NCBI GenBank assembly: GCA_900551815.1
Contig: URXE01000001.1
Coordinates: forward strand, 5,756-69,755
Reading direction: 5' to 3'
Origin: an uncultured Collinsella sp.
Lineage (GTDB): Bacteria; Actinomycetota; Coriobacteriia; Coriobacteriales; Coriobacteriaceae
DNA length: 64,000 bases
A model generated the notes under the pieces. That model saw only the letters and a list, made by a program, of their open reading frames with translations, was not told the DNA's origin and did not search any database. The position numbers were made by a program, and so were the translations under genes. Numbering within the stretch: position 1 is the stretch's first letter; each line of letters starts with the position of its first letter. This document shows, piece by piece, positions 35,979 to 43,647 of this stretch.

Positions 35979-36271
35979 GGAAACTGTGACCCAGATTTCG
36001 GCCCCAGGGTGGGATGCCGTTTCCGGATCGGGCCTCAAACGGAAATTGCATCCCGGAACGAGCGCTCAGAGCGGGATGAACTTTCCCAACGGGGCCGCAG
36101 GCGGAAATTGCGTCCCGGATTCGACGTTCAGAATGGGATGCGCTTTCCGGTAGAGGCTTCAGCGGAAAATGCATCCCAGAATTCAGGCTCAGAACGGGAC
36201 GCACTTTCCGGATGGCATGTTTGGCGGAAACTACGGCCCAGTTTTTGGCTCCAGAACGGGATACATTTTCC
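35979..36271 (+). repeat. 62-bp hairpin repeat array 2 (five units)
   Basis: Units begin at 35979, 36041, 36103, 36164 and 36226 (steps 62, 62, 61, 62), each with the 14-18-14 arm-loop-arm layout of array 1 and on the same strand. Left arms vary (GGAAATTGCATCCC, GGAAACTACGGCCC) while mostly keeping pairing. The array lies between the promoter side of the AbiEi-like gene and the palindrome before the ATPase gene. The stretch 35760-35978 upstream holds nothing I recognise. Confidence 0.88.
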
Positions 36272-36325
36272 GGAACGGTCCACGTGCGGTGGTATACCGC
36301 CCTTTTGCGTGCGCCGCTTGTCGAA

Positions 36326-36381
36326 TTACGTTATAGCTAGCTATATTATTGTAAGGTATAATATGGCTAGCTATAACGTAA
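36326..36381. promoter_or_regulatory. 56-nt AT-rich palindrome at the ATPase promoter
   Basis: TTACGTTATAGCTAGC (36326-36341) pairs with GCTAGCTATAACGTAA (36366-36381); after one T-G pair the stem continues ATATTAT/ATAATAT around the loop TGTAAGGT. The stem is 24 bp. A perfect TATAAT (36357-36362) lies inside. The ribosome site GGGAAGG follows directly. Likely an operator-promoter; as RNA it would be a long hairpin in the 5' leader. Confidence 0.7.
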
Positions 36382-36396
36382 GGGAAGGATGGCCCT

Positions 36397-37776
36397 ATGT
36401 TTATCGGAAGAACAGCGGAAATGTCCGAGCTCAATCGACTGCATGGCACGGGCTCCTTTGAGATGCCTGTGATTTACGGCCGCCGTCGTGTGGGTAAAAC
36501 GCGCCTTATCACAGAGTTCATCCAAGGCAAGAAGGCTATTTACTTTCAAGCTCGTCGTACCAATGCAGAGGCAAACCTGCACGGCTTTAGCCAGGCGATA
36601 CTTGCAGGCTCGGTTGGTGCTGCTAGCGTGTCGTTTCGTAGCTTTGACGAGGCGTTTGATGCATTGGCCACCATGGCTCGCACGGAACGTTTGATTGTCG
36701 TGATTGACGAGTATCCCTATCTCGCCCAATCGAATCCCGAGATCAGTTCGTTGCTGCAAGACAAGATTGATCACCTGTACAAAGAGACTAGGCTCATGCT
36801 TATCCTGTGCGGGTCGTCGCTTTCGTTTATGGAAGAGCAGGTGCTGGGCTACGAGAGTCCGCTATACGGTAGGCGTACGGCCCAGTTTAAGATCATGCCG
36901 CTCGATTTTACGACGACCCTCGGCTTGTGGCAGAGCATGGGTCGCGAAGACGCTGCGGTTTGCTATGGCATGACGGGCGGCATTCCTGCATATATCGAGA
37001 AAGTCGATCCTGCCGCACCGCTCAAGGACAACATCAAACGTCTTTTTCTTACTCCTACGGGCTATCTCTTTGAGGAGCCGAGTAACCTGCTGTTGCAAGA
37101 GTGCCGCAATCCCGAGCAATATGATGCGATTGTGCAAGCAATTGCCCAGGGGCGCTCGAAGATCTCGGAGATTGCGAGTTCTACGGGAATCCCCGCGAGC
37201 AACGTAAAGAGCTATGTGGATAAGCTGGCGTCGCTTGGGATTGTCGAGCGCGAGCTGCCCCTAAACGAAACGAGCAACAAGCGAGCCGTGTATCTGCTGA
37301 GCGACCAGATGTTTAGGTTCTGGTACAAGTTTGTTCCGCAGAACATCGGGCTGATTCAAAACAATATGGCTGAGATGGCGTATAAGCGCATTGAGCCGCA
37401 CGTATCGGATTACATGGGTACGGTCTTTGAGCTTATATGCAGGCAATATGTTTACGAACTCGCGCGCGTGGGCCGGCTCGATGTGGTTCCGGCGAGCGTC
37501 GGGCGCTGGTGGGGGACGGATAATCGCACGCATACGCAGGAAGAAATCGACTTGATTGTTGACGATGGCGAGGGCACTGCGCTCTTTGCGGAGTGCAAAT
37601 GGCGTAACGAACCGGTAGGCGAGGATGTTCTGGAAAAGCTCGTGTATCGAAGCGAGCTCTTTAGACGGCAACGAAAAAGCTATGCACTATTCTCCAAAAG
37701 CGGCTTTACGCAGGGATGTTGGGATGCTGCAGAGAGCAGGGGAGACGTCAAGCTGATTTCGTTTGCCGAGATGTGA
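36397..37776 (+). CDS. AAA ATPase with C-terminal DUF234 domain
   Basis: 459 residues. Walker A is YGRRRVGKTRLI (residues 27-38) and Walker B is VVIDEYPYLA (about 101-110), followed by an HTH-like region (SKISEIASSTGIPASNVKSY). The C-terminal DUF234 part has GRWWGTDNR, EEIDLIVDD and ALFAECKW, the D..ECK pattern of a PD-(D/E)XK nuclease fold. The family is common in archaea and scattered bacteria, function unestablished. It is bracketed by repeat arrays 2 and 3 and has lower GC than the core genes, suggesting acquisition. Confidence 0.8.
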   Translation: MFIGRTAEMSELNRLHGTGSFEMPVIYGRRRVGKTRLITEFIQGKKAIYFQARRTNAEANLHGFSQAILAGSVGAASVSFRSFDEAFDALATMARTERLIVVIDEYPYLAQSNPEISSLLQDKIDHLYKETRLMLILCGSSLSFMEEQVLGYESPLYGRRTAQFKIMPLDFTTTLGLWQSMGREDAAVCYGMTGGIPAYIEKVDPAAPLKDNIKRLFLTPTGYLFEEPSNLLLQECRNPEQYDAIVQAIAQGRSKISEIASSTGIPASNVKSYVDKLASLGIVERELPLNETSNKRAVYLLSDQMFRFWYKFVPQNIGLIQNNMAEMAYKRIEPHVSDYMGTVFELICRQYVYELARVGRLDVVPASVGRWWGTDNRTHTQEEIDLIVDDGEGTALFAECKWRNEPVGEDVLEKLVYRSELFRRQRKSYALFSKSGFTQGCWDAAESRGDVKLISFAEM

Positions 37777-37786
37777 GGGCGGGGAT

Positions 37787-38108
37787 AATGAAGCGCGTCC
37801 TGATTTGATGCTGGGAATGGGATGTGCTTTCCTTTTGCGACCTTTGGCGGAAAGTGCGTTCCAGATTTCGGCTTCAGAATGGGATGCTGTTTCCGGATCG
37901 GCACTCAGGCGGAAACTACGACCCGGAGTTTGGCTCCAAAACGGGATACGCTTTCCTGGTGGCATCTCCAGCGGAAACTGCATCCCGGAATGAGCTCTCG
38001 GAACGGGACACGCTTTCCCATCGGGGCTTCAAACGGAAACCGTGTCCCGGACGAGCCTCAGGGTGGGACACATTTTCCGGTAGAGGCCTGGGACGGAAGG
38101 CGTGTCCC
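37787..38108 (+). repeat. 62-bp hairpin repeat array 3
   Basis: A degenerate first unit keeps only its right arm (37819-37832). Units then begin at 37849, 37911, 37973, 38035 and 38095 (steps 62, 62, 62, 60). The fourth unit has a 16-base loop instead of 18, which explains the 60-base step; the last unit lacks a right arm. Same orientation as arrays 1 and 2, beginning 11 bases after the ATPase stop. Confidence 0.85.
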
Positions 38109-38178
38109 AGAATCCGGCTAATCCGATGGCCAGGTGGTTGAGCGAGCGAGCTCCGAGGCTCCATTACTGAAAATTCAT

Positions 38179-38207
38179 TTGTTAAACCTGGCAACCGTGG
38201 GTAGAAT
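38179..38207 (+). promoter_or_regulatory. Promoter of a predicted antisense RNA
   Basis: TTGTTA (38179-38184) and TAGAAT (38202-38207) with exactly 17 bases between them. Points into the 3' end of the minus-strand small peptide gene. Confidence 0.6.
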
Positions 38208-38212
38208 AAAGT

Positions 38213-38300
38213 CGACGGCAGCCCAAGGGTGATAGCTGGGCAGCGCCGTTACTTAGTTCAAGGGGTCAATGCCTTAACGGCGTCGACCCCTCTTCTTTTG
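38213..38300 (+). ncRNA. Predicted antisense antitoxin RNA
   Basis: Expected to start six bases after the TAGAAT element. It holds a first hairpin (GGCAGCCCA with TGGGCAGCGCC, about 38216-38248) and ends in AGGGGTC (38261-38267)/GACCCCT (38285-38291) followed by CTTCTTTTG, a Rho-independent terminator. It is complementary to the last nine codons and the 3' untranslated part of the peptide mRNA, the arrangement of 3'-overlapping type I antitoxins. Transcription has not been shown. Confidence 0.5.
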
Positions 38301-38399
38301 CTTCGTACGCTGCTTGAGTGCCTCGGTAAGTCCGATAAGCGCCGTGAGGAGCGAGACCAAAGCGGTCAGGAGCTTCACGAAATCAATCAGATCGGTCAT
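38274..38399 (-). CDS. 41-residue hydrophobic-basic peptide, candidate type I toxin
   Basis: Starts MTDLIDFVKLLTALVSLL, followed by a continuing hydrophobic stretch to about residue 24, and ends in a strongly basic tail (KQRTKQKKRGRRR). One transmembrane helix plus a positive tail is typical of type I toxins and holin-like peptides. A strong ribosome site GGGAGGTG lies seven bases before the ATG at 38399, and GGAGG can pair with an upstream CCTCC (around 38421-38425), so it may be sequestered. Not an obvious member of a named family. Confidence 0.6.
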   Translation of the reverse strand: MTDLIDFVKLLTALVSLLTALIGLTEALKQRTKQKKRGRRR

Positions 38400-38669
38400 G
38401 GGCATCACCTCCCGTCGCATGGAGGGCGCTGCCCGGCACATGGAACTGCCGTCAACAACTGCAATTCTATCAAAGCGCGGTCATAAATACGAATATATGT
38501 TCGCTTATAATGGTGCATCGGGCTGATGGCTCTTTTGGGACTATCCATACAGCGCGCGGACATCGAGCGTGGCATTGCGCCCCGCTTTTATGTCCGCGCG
38601 ACCGCCTATTCTTACGGCAATGTAGCCGCCTATGAAACGAGCGGCAGTTGACGGAGAAAGGCCCTGACC

Positions 38670-39404
38670 GTGCCAGACAAAAAGACGCCGGGTGTGTCGG
38701 CTATCGATACGACGAACTTTGCGCGCCAGATCGTGCTCGACTTTGAGTTCGCTCCGGTGCCAAAGCAGCGCCAGCGCCGTGGGTTGCGCAATGAGATTAT
38801 CGAGGTCGGCGCCGTCAAGCTCGATTACCGCGGCAACGTGATGGGCGAGTTCTCGCAGTTTGTGCAGACGGAATATGCCGAAGGTGTTGCGTATCCCGTC
38901 CGCGAGCTCACGGGGATATCGGCCGTGGACACTGCGATGGCCGATCCGCTCTACGTGGTGATTAAAAGGCTCGGCGATTGGATCGGTCGCTACTCCGCTC
39001 AGGTGGTTTGCTGGAGCGGGGCGGACCGCCGACAGCTTTTGACCGAGTGCCAGGCAAAGCGCATCGACCTTTCCTCATTTCCTACGGACTGGGCCGACTT
39101 GCAGGCGTTTTACACCTCGATCATGGACGTTGACAGCCATGGGCACGTCTCGTTGGGCGACGCGGCGACGTGGTTTGGCATCGAGTTTGACGAGTCGACG
39201 GGCCATGCCCACAGCGCCCTAGCCGATGCGCGCGTGACCGCCAAGCTGCTCAAGCAGATGATGGACGGGGACTATCGAGTGAGTCCGCACGCCCAGGAGA
39301 TCCGCCAGCGGTGGGGGATGGGCGAGCGAGCTCAGACGCGCCTTTCTAGCAAGTGCCCCGAGCTGGGTGACTTGCTGCTGAAGCTGAAGGCGGAGGGGAG
39401 GTAG
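38670..39404 (+). CDS. DEDDh 3'-5' exonuclease family protein
   Basis: 244 residues, similar to DnaQ/KapD-like exonucleases. Exo I is IVLDFEFAPV (D and E ligands, residues about 21-30), Exo II is around WSGADRRQLL, and Exo III is HAHSALADARVTAKLL with the catalytic His and Asp. GTG 38670 is the start, with GAGAAAG upstream. A hairpin CGCGCGGACAT/ATGTCCGCGCG lies at 38553-38600 in its upstream region. Probably single-strand DNA or RNA trimming; specific role unknown. Confidence 0.82.
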   Translation: MPDKKTPGVSAIDTTNFARQIVLDFEFAPVPKQRQRRGLRNEIIEVGAVKLDYRGNVMGEFSQFVQTEYAEGVAYPVRELTGISAVDTAMADPLYVVIKRLGDWIGRYSAQVVCWSGADRRQLLTECQAKRIDLSSFPTDWADLQAFYTSIMDVDSHGHVSLGDAATWFGIEFDESTGHAHSALADARVTAKLLKQMMDGDYRVSPHAQEIRQRWGMGERAQTRLSSKCPELGDLLLKLKAEGR

Positions 39405-39430
39405 GCCTTTTGAGAACGCCATTCGGTTTG

Positions 39431-39464
39431 GCATGGCGGAGCTGTAAGCGCGGCTCCACCATGC
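39431..39464 (+). terminator. Terminator-like hairpin after the exonuclease gene
   Basis: GCATGGCGGAGC (39431-39442) pairs with GCTCCACCATGC (39453-39464) with one mismatch, followed by TGTTTG. Lies between convergent genes. Confidence 0.55.
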
Positions 39465-39514
39465 TGTTTGAATCAAAGCGTCAACCAGTATGACGAGCTG
39501 CCTGGTCTGTCTGC

Positions 39515-39937
39515 CTACACCATCGCAATCCCGCGCACGGCACTCAGCAGCTCGTGCTCCCTCTGGCTCCATTGGCGCAGCTCGGCCGCGCGCACGGCGC
39601 CGCGGCACAGGTCCAGGAATGCCTCGGCTCCCTCGCAGAAGCACTCGCGGGCAAAGGCGCCGGATCCGTCCGCAACGCACTTGCCGTCGGCAAAGAGCTT
39701 CCAGCTGGACGGCTCGCGCGAGTCGTCTCCGAGCAGCTTGATCTGCAGTACGTGCGGGTTGCCGGCAGCACAGAGCTCTTCCTCGAGCTTCTGTACCGTA
39801 AAGCGCATCTGGTGGGAGAGGCTGCTCTTGACCATGGTCGAGGCGTAGCCATTCGGCTCGTCCAGAAGATGCATTCGTTTTGGTTCGGATGCCAGGTTGT
39901 GGAAATTGCGCTCACTGCGCACGGAGAAATTGTCCAT
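39515..39937 (-). CDS. Hypothetical protein, 140 residues
   Basis: I do not recognise the family. ATG at 39937 with GAAAGGAGTCCG upstream is a strong start; the open frame further upstream runs through repeats and is not coding. The protein is soluble and acidic-to-neutral, begins MDNFSVRSERNFHNLASEPK, and contains IKLLGDDSREPSSWKLFADG and a C-terminal Glu/Arg-rich helix. No membrane segment or signal peptide. Isolated between the exonuclease and a repeat-bearing gap. Confidence 0.6.
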   Translation of the reverse strand: MDNFSVRSERNFHNLASEPKRMHLLDEPNGYASTMVKSSLSHQMRFTVQKLEEELCAAGNPHVLQIKLLGDDSREPSSWKLFADGKCVADGSGAFARECFCEGAEAFLDLCRGAVRAAELRQWSQREHELLSAVRGIAMV

Positions 39938-40148
39938 ACGGACTCCTTTCATCGATGTTGGCAGGGCCACCGTGCCTCTTGGCCGGTTGGCGTCGGGATC
40001 GTGGAGCCAACTCTCTACCCCGACTCTGGATAAAACGCGCCCACTCCTTGCGGGCACGATGGAGTCTATCAGCGCGCGGACAGAAATCAAGCGCCGCCTG
40101 CGAAATGACGTGCAAGCGACGCTTGATTGCGCGGCGATTATTCGGCCA

Positions 40149-40230
40149 ACATCCGGAAAAGTGTCGAAATCGGCCGTAAGAAAGTACGGAAAAGTGTCAA
40201 ATCTGACGGTCTCAACATCCGGAAAAGTGT
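40149..40230. repeat. Three direct repeats of CGGAAAAGTGT
   Basis: ACATCCGGAAAAGTGT at 40149-40164 and 40215-40230 are identical, and CGGAAAAGTGTC at 40187-40198 is a partial copy. Spacing is about 33-36 bases. They lie in the 39938-40299 gap, more than 200 bases upstream of the 140-residue gene. The rest of that gap shows nothing recognisable. Confidence 0.6.
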
Positions 40231-40299
40231 AACCGGATGACAAAACAGCACGTAGAAGCTGGTGTTGCATGTGGACGCTTCAGCCGTCCCTAACCCTCG

Positions 40300-41304
40300 C
40301 TACTCGTCGTCTCCGTCGTTGGGGTCACCCTTGAGGGTGTTGATGTCCAGGTACTGGTTGTCGTCCTCTGCTTGCTGCGTTGCCGATTCGGACGCGGTGG
40401 GGCCGCGGAACAGCTGGAATCCCTCAAACGCGATCACGCCGAGCAGAGCGATGATGATGGCGATAAAGACAACCTTTGCCGCCTGCGAAAACTCCGAAAA
40501 GCGCGGCGGTTCTTCTTCGGTGTGGTAATCGGCAGCGCGCTCATCGTCGGTGCCGTGGGTATACGACGATGCCGAGGCTGCCTTTACGCTCGCTTGGTTG
40601 TAATCGGGAACGAGCGTGGCGGCAAACGGATCGCGAGAATAGCCGCTCGACGTTTGGCCGTAATCCTCGGTTTCGATGCGGCCGGCGCGAGGTTGTTCGT
40701 TCGGGCGGTTGGCGTATGCTGCGGTGCTGTCGTATGCGGAGTCGCGTTTCTCGGCAGCCGCAAACAGGGGGTTTACCGGAATGTTGAGCGCCGGCATGCC
40801 GCCCGAGGTCTCGTCCAGATCTGCCGCTGCCCAGGAATCAAAGGCAAACTGGCGGTTGGAAAGATCATCCAGGTCCATGACGGGCGGCTCGAGCTCGGGC
40901 TCGGGAGCCGTGTATGCCGACTGCTGCGGGGCGGCGTGGCGAATCGTGCTGTCTGCCGTGGGGCGCTGTGCCGCTGCAGCGAGAAACGCCGCCGTCTCGG
41001 ACGGATCGCTAGCAGGATGGGGCGCAGGGGCGGCTTTACGCTTTGTCTGCACGATGGGACGGGTGGCAAAGTCGTCCGCGGGCACGGATGCCGACGCGGG
41101 CGTGGCGGAAGGTGCGGGCTTTGCACTTGTCGGGCGAACCCCGCCGCCCATGAGTTCCTCGGCGGTCCAAGGGCGGTCGCTCATCACGTCGTCGAGGCTC
41201 AACGCAAACAGATCGTCTTCGCCCTCGTCAAACGCGCGTTTCGCATGCCTGGCGCCAGAAACGGTGCCTCCGCGGCAGTTGCGTGATGCGTTGCTCGACC
41301 ACAT
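40300..41304 (-). CDS. Single-pass membrane protein with long disordered region
   Basis: 334 residues from the ATG at 41304 (AAAGGA upstream). Residues 1 to about 265 are low-complexity, rich in Ala, Pro, Ser, Asp and Glu, without recognisable domain. One hydrophobic helix, VVFIAIIIALLGVIAFEGFQLF, lies near residue 285, and a short acidic tail follows. No cleavable signal peptide, so a cytosolic N-terminus with a membrane anchor (or the reverse) is likely. Function unknown. Between the unknown 140-residue gene and the second YheO-like regulator. Confidence 0.65.
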   Translation of the reverse strand: MWSSNASRNCRGGTVSGARHAKRAFDEGEDDLFALSLDDVMSDRPWTAEELMGGGVRPTSAKPAPSATPASASVPADDFATRPIVQTKRKAAPAPHPASDPSETAAFLAAAAQRPTADSTIRHAAPQQSAYTAPEPELEPPVMDLDDLSNRQFAFDSWAAADLDETSGGMPALNIPVNPLFAAAEKRDSAYDSTAAYANRPNEQPRAGRIETEDYGQTSSGYSRDPFAATLVPDYNQASVKAASASSYTHGTDDERAADYHTEEEPPRFSEFSQAAKVVFIAIIIALLGVIAFEGFQLFRGPTASESATQQAEDDNQYLDINTLKGDPNDGDDE

Positions 41305-41429
41305 CTTGTTCCATCCTTTCGAAATGCTCACATTCATCGATTATATGGAACTTGCCTAGCGGCCGACTCTCGGATTCGTGCATTCCAGAACTCGCGCCCA
41401 AAAGGGGAGGGGCGATCCGGCCGAGTTGC

Positions 41430-42083
41430 CTACTTGTCGCCGGCGGCAGCCTTTGCCTCGTTGAGGTAGCTATAGAAGCTGTACTTTGAGATGCCAAAGA
41501 ACTCGCAGGCGCGCTCGCTCGATTTGGAGATAAGGAAGGCGCCGCGACGGTCGAGGTAGCCAATGGCGCGGATGCGCTCATCTTTGGTCATGAGCGCCGC
41601 GGGCTTGCCCACAAACTGTTCGCACTCGCGCAGCAGGTCTTCGAGCAGGTCGCCGATGTTTTTGGTGATGGGCTCGGGCTCGGTGTATCCCTTGTCGCCC
41701 GTGCCGGCGAGCGCGTCGAGCGAGCGCTCAAAAGCCTTCATGAGCGTAATGTCAAAGTTAATGCCCAAAATGCCGACGGGCTTGTCCTCGTCGTTGCGGA
41801 TAAAGATGGTCGAGGACTTGAGCAGCTTGCCATCGGCGGTTTTGGTGAGGTATGGCTCGCGGTCGTGCACGTCGGCGGTGCCCTCGTGCATGGACTCAAG
41901 CACAATATGGCTGGGGCCGTCACCCAGTTTGCGCCCGCTGACGTGGCCGTTTTCGATCACTACGATGGAGTGGTCCACGTCCTCGGTCTCCAAGTCGTGG
42001 ACGACGACTTCGCAGTTGGGGCCAAACTGGAGCGCCAAGCCGTGTGCAAGGCGCTTGTAAAACTCAATCTGTGCGGGGGTCAT
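41430..42083 (-). CDS. YheO-like PAS/helix-turn-helix regulator (purine cluster, 2)
   Basis: 217 residues, paralogous in layout to the regulator at 23812-24474. The sensor domain has CEVVVHDLETEDVDHSIVVI and SGRKLGDGPSHIVLES; the C-terminal HTH is CEFFGISKYSFYSYLNEAK. It is divergent from ygeX across a 277-base gap with two matching palindromes, so it probably controls the ygeX operon and itself. The ligand is unknown; 2,3-diaminopropionate or a purine are reasonable guesses. Confidence 0.85.
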   Translation of the reverse strand: MTPAQIEFYKRLAHGLALQFGPNCEVVVHDLETEDVDHSIVVIENGHVSGRKLGDGPSHIVLESMHEGTADVHDREPYLTKTADGKLLKSSTIFIRNDEDKPVGILGINFDITLMKAFERSLDALAGTGDKGYTEPEPITKNIGDLLEDLLRECEQFVGKPAALMTKDERIRAIGYLDRRGAFLISKSSERACEFFGISKYSFYSYLNEAKAAAGDK

Positions 42084-42202
42084 GGGTGCCTTCCTAAAAA
42101 TTAGTTTGGGCTCACTTTGCCATAAACCCCACTTGTTCGCAAATAACGAAAGCGTCGCTGCGTTATGTAACCGTTCGTCGGCGAAAAGGTACCGATTACG
42201 GC

Positions 42203-42273
42203 AACAAACAATTTGTTAGGTTTGCCAATCAAAAAGTGTGATAGAACAGTGCTAACAAACTTTTTGTTTGGCA
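42203..42273. promoter_or_regulatory. Paired operators AACAAA-N3-TTTGTT upstream of ygeX
   Basis: AACAAACAATTTGTT at 42203-42217 and AACAAACTTTTTGTT at 42254-42268, start to start exactly 51 bases, about five helical turns. TGCCAATCAAAAAGT (42223-42237) is also complementary to ACTTTTTGTTTGGCA (42259-42273) at 14 of 15. Suits binding of a dimer at two phased sites, with looping possible. Confidence 0.55.
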
Positions 42274-42360
42274 TCCACATAAAAGTTCAGTCGCATGAAT
42301 GGGAATGGGCTGAAACGCGTATGCGGGGGCCGGCAAGAGAGGACTTAAGGAGTTCACCGT

Positions 42361-43575
42361 ATGGCCGATAAGATCCAGTGGACGGGCAACACGATGCCCA
42401 AGAGCGATGACAAGCACTTGGGAATCATGAGCCTCGACCACGTGAAGAAGGCCCGTGCCTTCCACCAGTCGTTCCCCCAGTACACCGTCACTCCGCTTGC
42501 CCGCCTGGATGGCCAGGCCGCGCGCCTGGGCCTGTCCAACCTGTGCGTTAAGGACGAGAGCTATCGCTTTGGCCTCAACGCCTTTAAGGTTCTGGGCGGT
42601 TCGTTTGCCATGGCCAACTACATTGCCGACGAGACCGGCAAGGACGTTGCCGAGTGCACCTTCGATTACCTGACCTCCGATCAGCTTGCCAAGGACTTTG
42701 GCCAGGCTACCTTCTTTACCGCCACCGACGGCAACCATGGCCGCGGTGTGGCATGGGCTGCCAACAAGCTGGGCCAGAAGGCCGTCGTGCACATGCCCAA
42801 GGGTTCCACCAAGCCCCGCTTTGATAACATCGCCGCCGAGGGCGCCACGGTGACCATCGAAGAGGTCAACTACGACGAGTGCGTGCGCATGGCCGCCGCC
42901 GAGGCCGACGCCTGCGAGCGCGGCGTCATCGTTCAGGACACCGCCTGGGAGGGCTACGAGAAGATCCCGTCCTGGATCATGGAGGGCTACGGCACCATGG
43001 CTTCCGAGGCTGCCGAGCAGCTGCGCGAGATGGCCATCAACCGCCCGACGCACGTCTTTGTCCAGGCTGGCGTAGGCTCGCTCGCCGGCGCCGTGGTGGG
43101 CTACTTCACCAACCTGTATCCCGATAACCCGCCCACCTTCGTTGTGGTCGAGTGCGCTCCTGCCGCCTGCCTGTACAAGGGTGCTGCCGCCGGCGACGGC
43201 GATCCGCGCATCGTGGACGGCGACATGCCCTCCATCATGGCCGGCCTGTGCTGCGGCGAGCCCAACATCCTGGGCTGGGATATCCTGCGCAACCACACCA
43301 CCGCCTTCGTGTCCTGCCCCGACTGGGTCACCGCTCGCGGCATGCGCACCCTGGGCGCTCCCGAGAAGGGCGACCCGCGCGTCATCTCCGGCGAGTCCGG
43401 CGCTGTGACCACCGGCCTGGTCGAGACCCTCATGCTCGATCCCGAGTACGCCGAGCTCAAGGAGCTCATCGGTCTGGACAAGACGAGCTCCGTGCTCTGC
43501 TTCTCCACCGAGGGCGACACGGATCCGGATCAGTACCGTCGCATCGTCTGGGAAGGCGAATACCCCACTTGCTAA
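42361..43575 (+). CDS. ygeX: 2,3-diaminopropionate ammonia-lyase
   Basis: PLP-dependent fold type II lyase converting 2,3-diaminopropionate to pyruvate and two ammonia via 2-aminoacrylate. The PLP-binding lysine is in RFGLNAFKVLGGSFAM (about residue 75), DGNHGRGVAWAA is the phosphate-loop-like motif, and AGVGSLAGAVVG the glycine loop. 404 residues, family length. TTAAGGAG precedes the ATG. First gene of the operon ygeX-ygeY-ygeW-arcC. Confidence 0.92.
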   Translation: MADKIQWTGNTMPKSDDKHLGIMSLDHVKKARAFHQSFPQYTVTPLARLDGQAARLGLSNLCVKDESYRFGLNAFKVLGGSFAMANYIADETGKDVAECTFDYLTSDQLAKDFGQATFFTATDGNHGRGVAWAANKLGQKAVVHMPKGSTKPRFDNIAAEGATVTIEEVNYDECVRMAAAEADACERGVIVQDTAWEGYEKIPSWIMEGYGTMASEAAEQLREMAINRPTHVFVQAGVGSLAGAVVGYFTNLYPDNPPTFVVVECAPAACLYKGAAAGDGDPRIVDGDMPSIMAGLCCGEPNILGWDILRNHTTAFVSCPDWVTARGMRTLGAPEKGDPRVISGESGAVTTGLVETLMLDPEYAELKELIGLDKTSSVLCFSTEGDTDPDQYRRIVWEGEYPTC

Positions 43576-43647
43576 TACTGGGCGGAGTAAATAGGTATCG
43601 CTCCGCCACCTCACAGGTAGATTCCTTCGTTTGAAAGGTTATGAACA

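Noticed and set aside
34318..38108. CRISPR array, because the repeats recur about every 62 bases
   Set aside because: Repeat and spacer parts are both conserved and degenerate, units form hairpins across the loop, and no cas genes are present.
39938..40270. Upstream extension of the 140-residue minus-strand gene
   Set aside because: The frame runs through direct repeats; AAAGGAG before the ATG at 39937 fixes the start.
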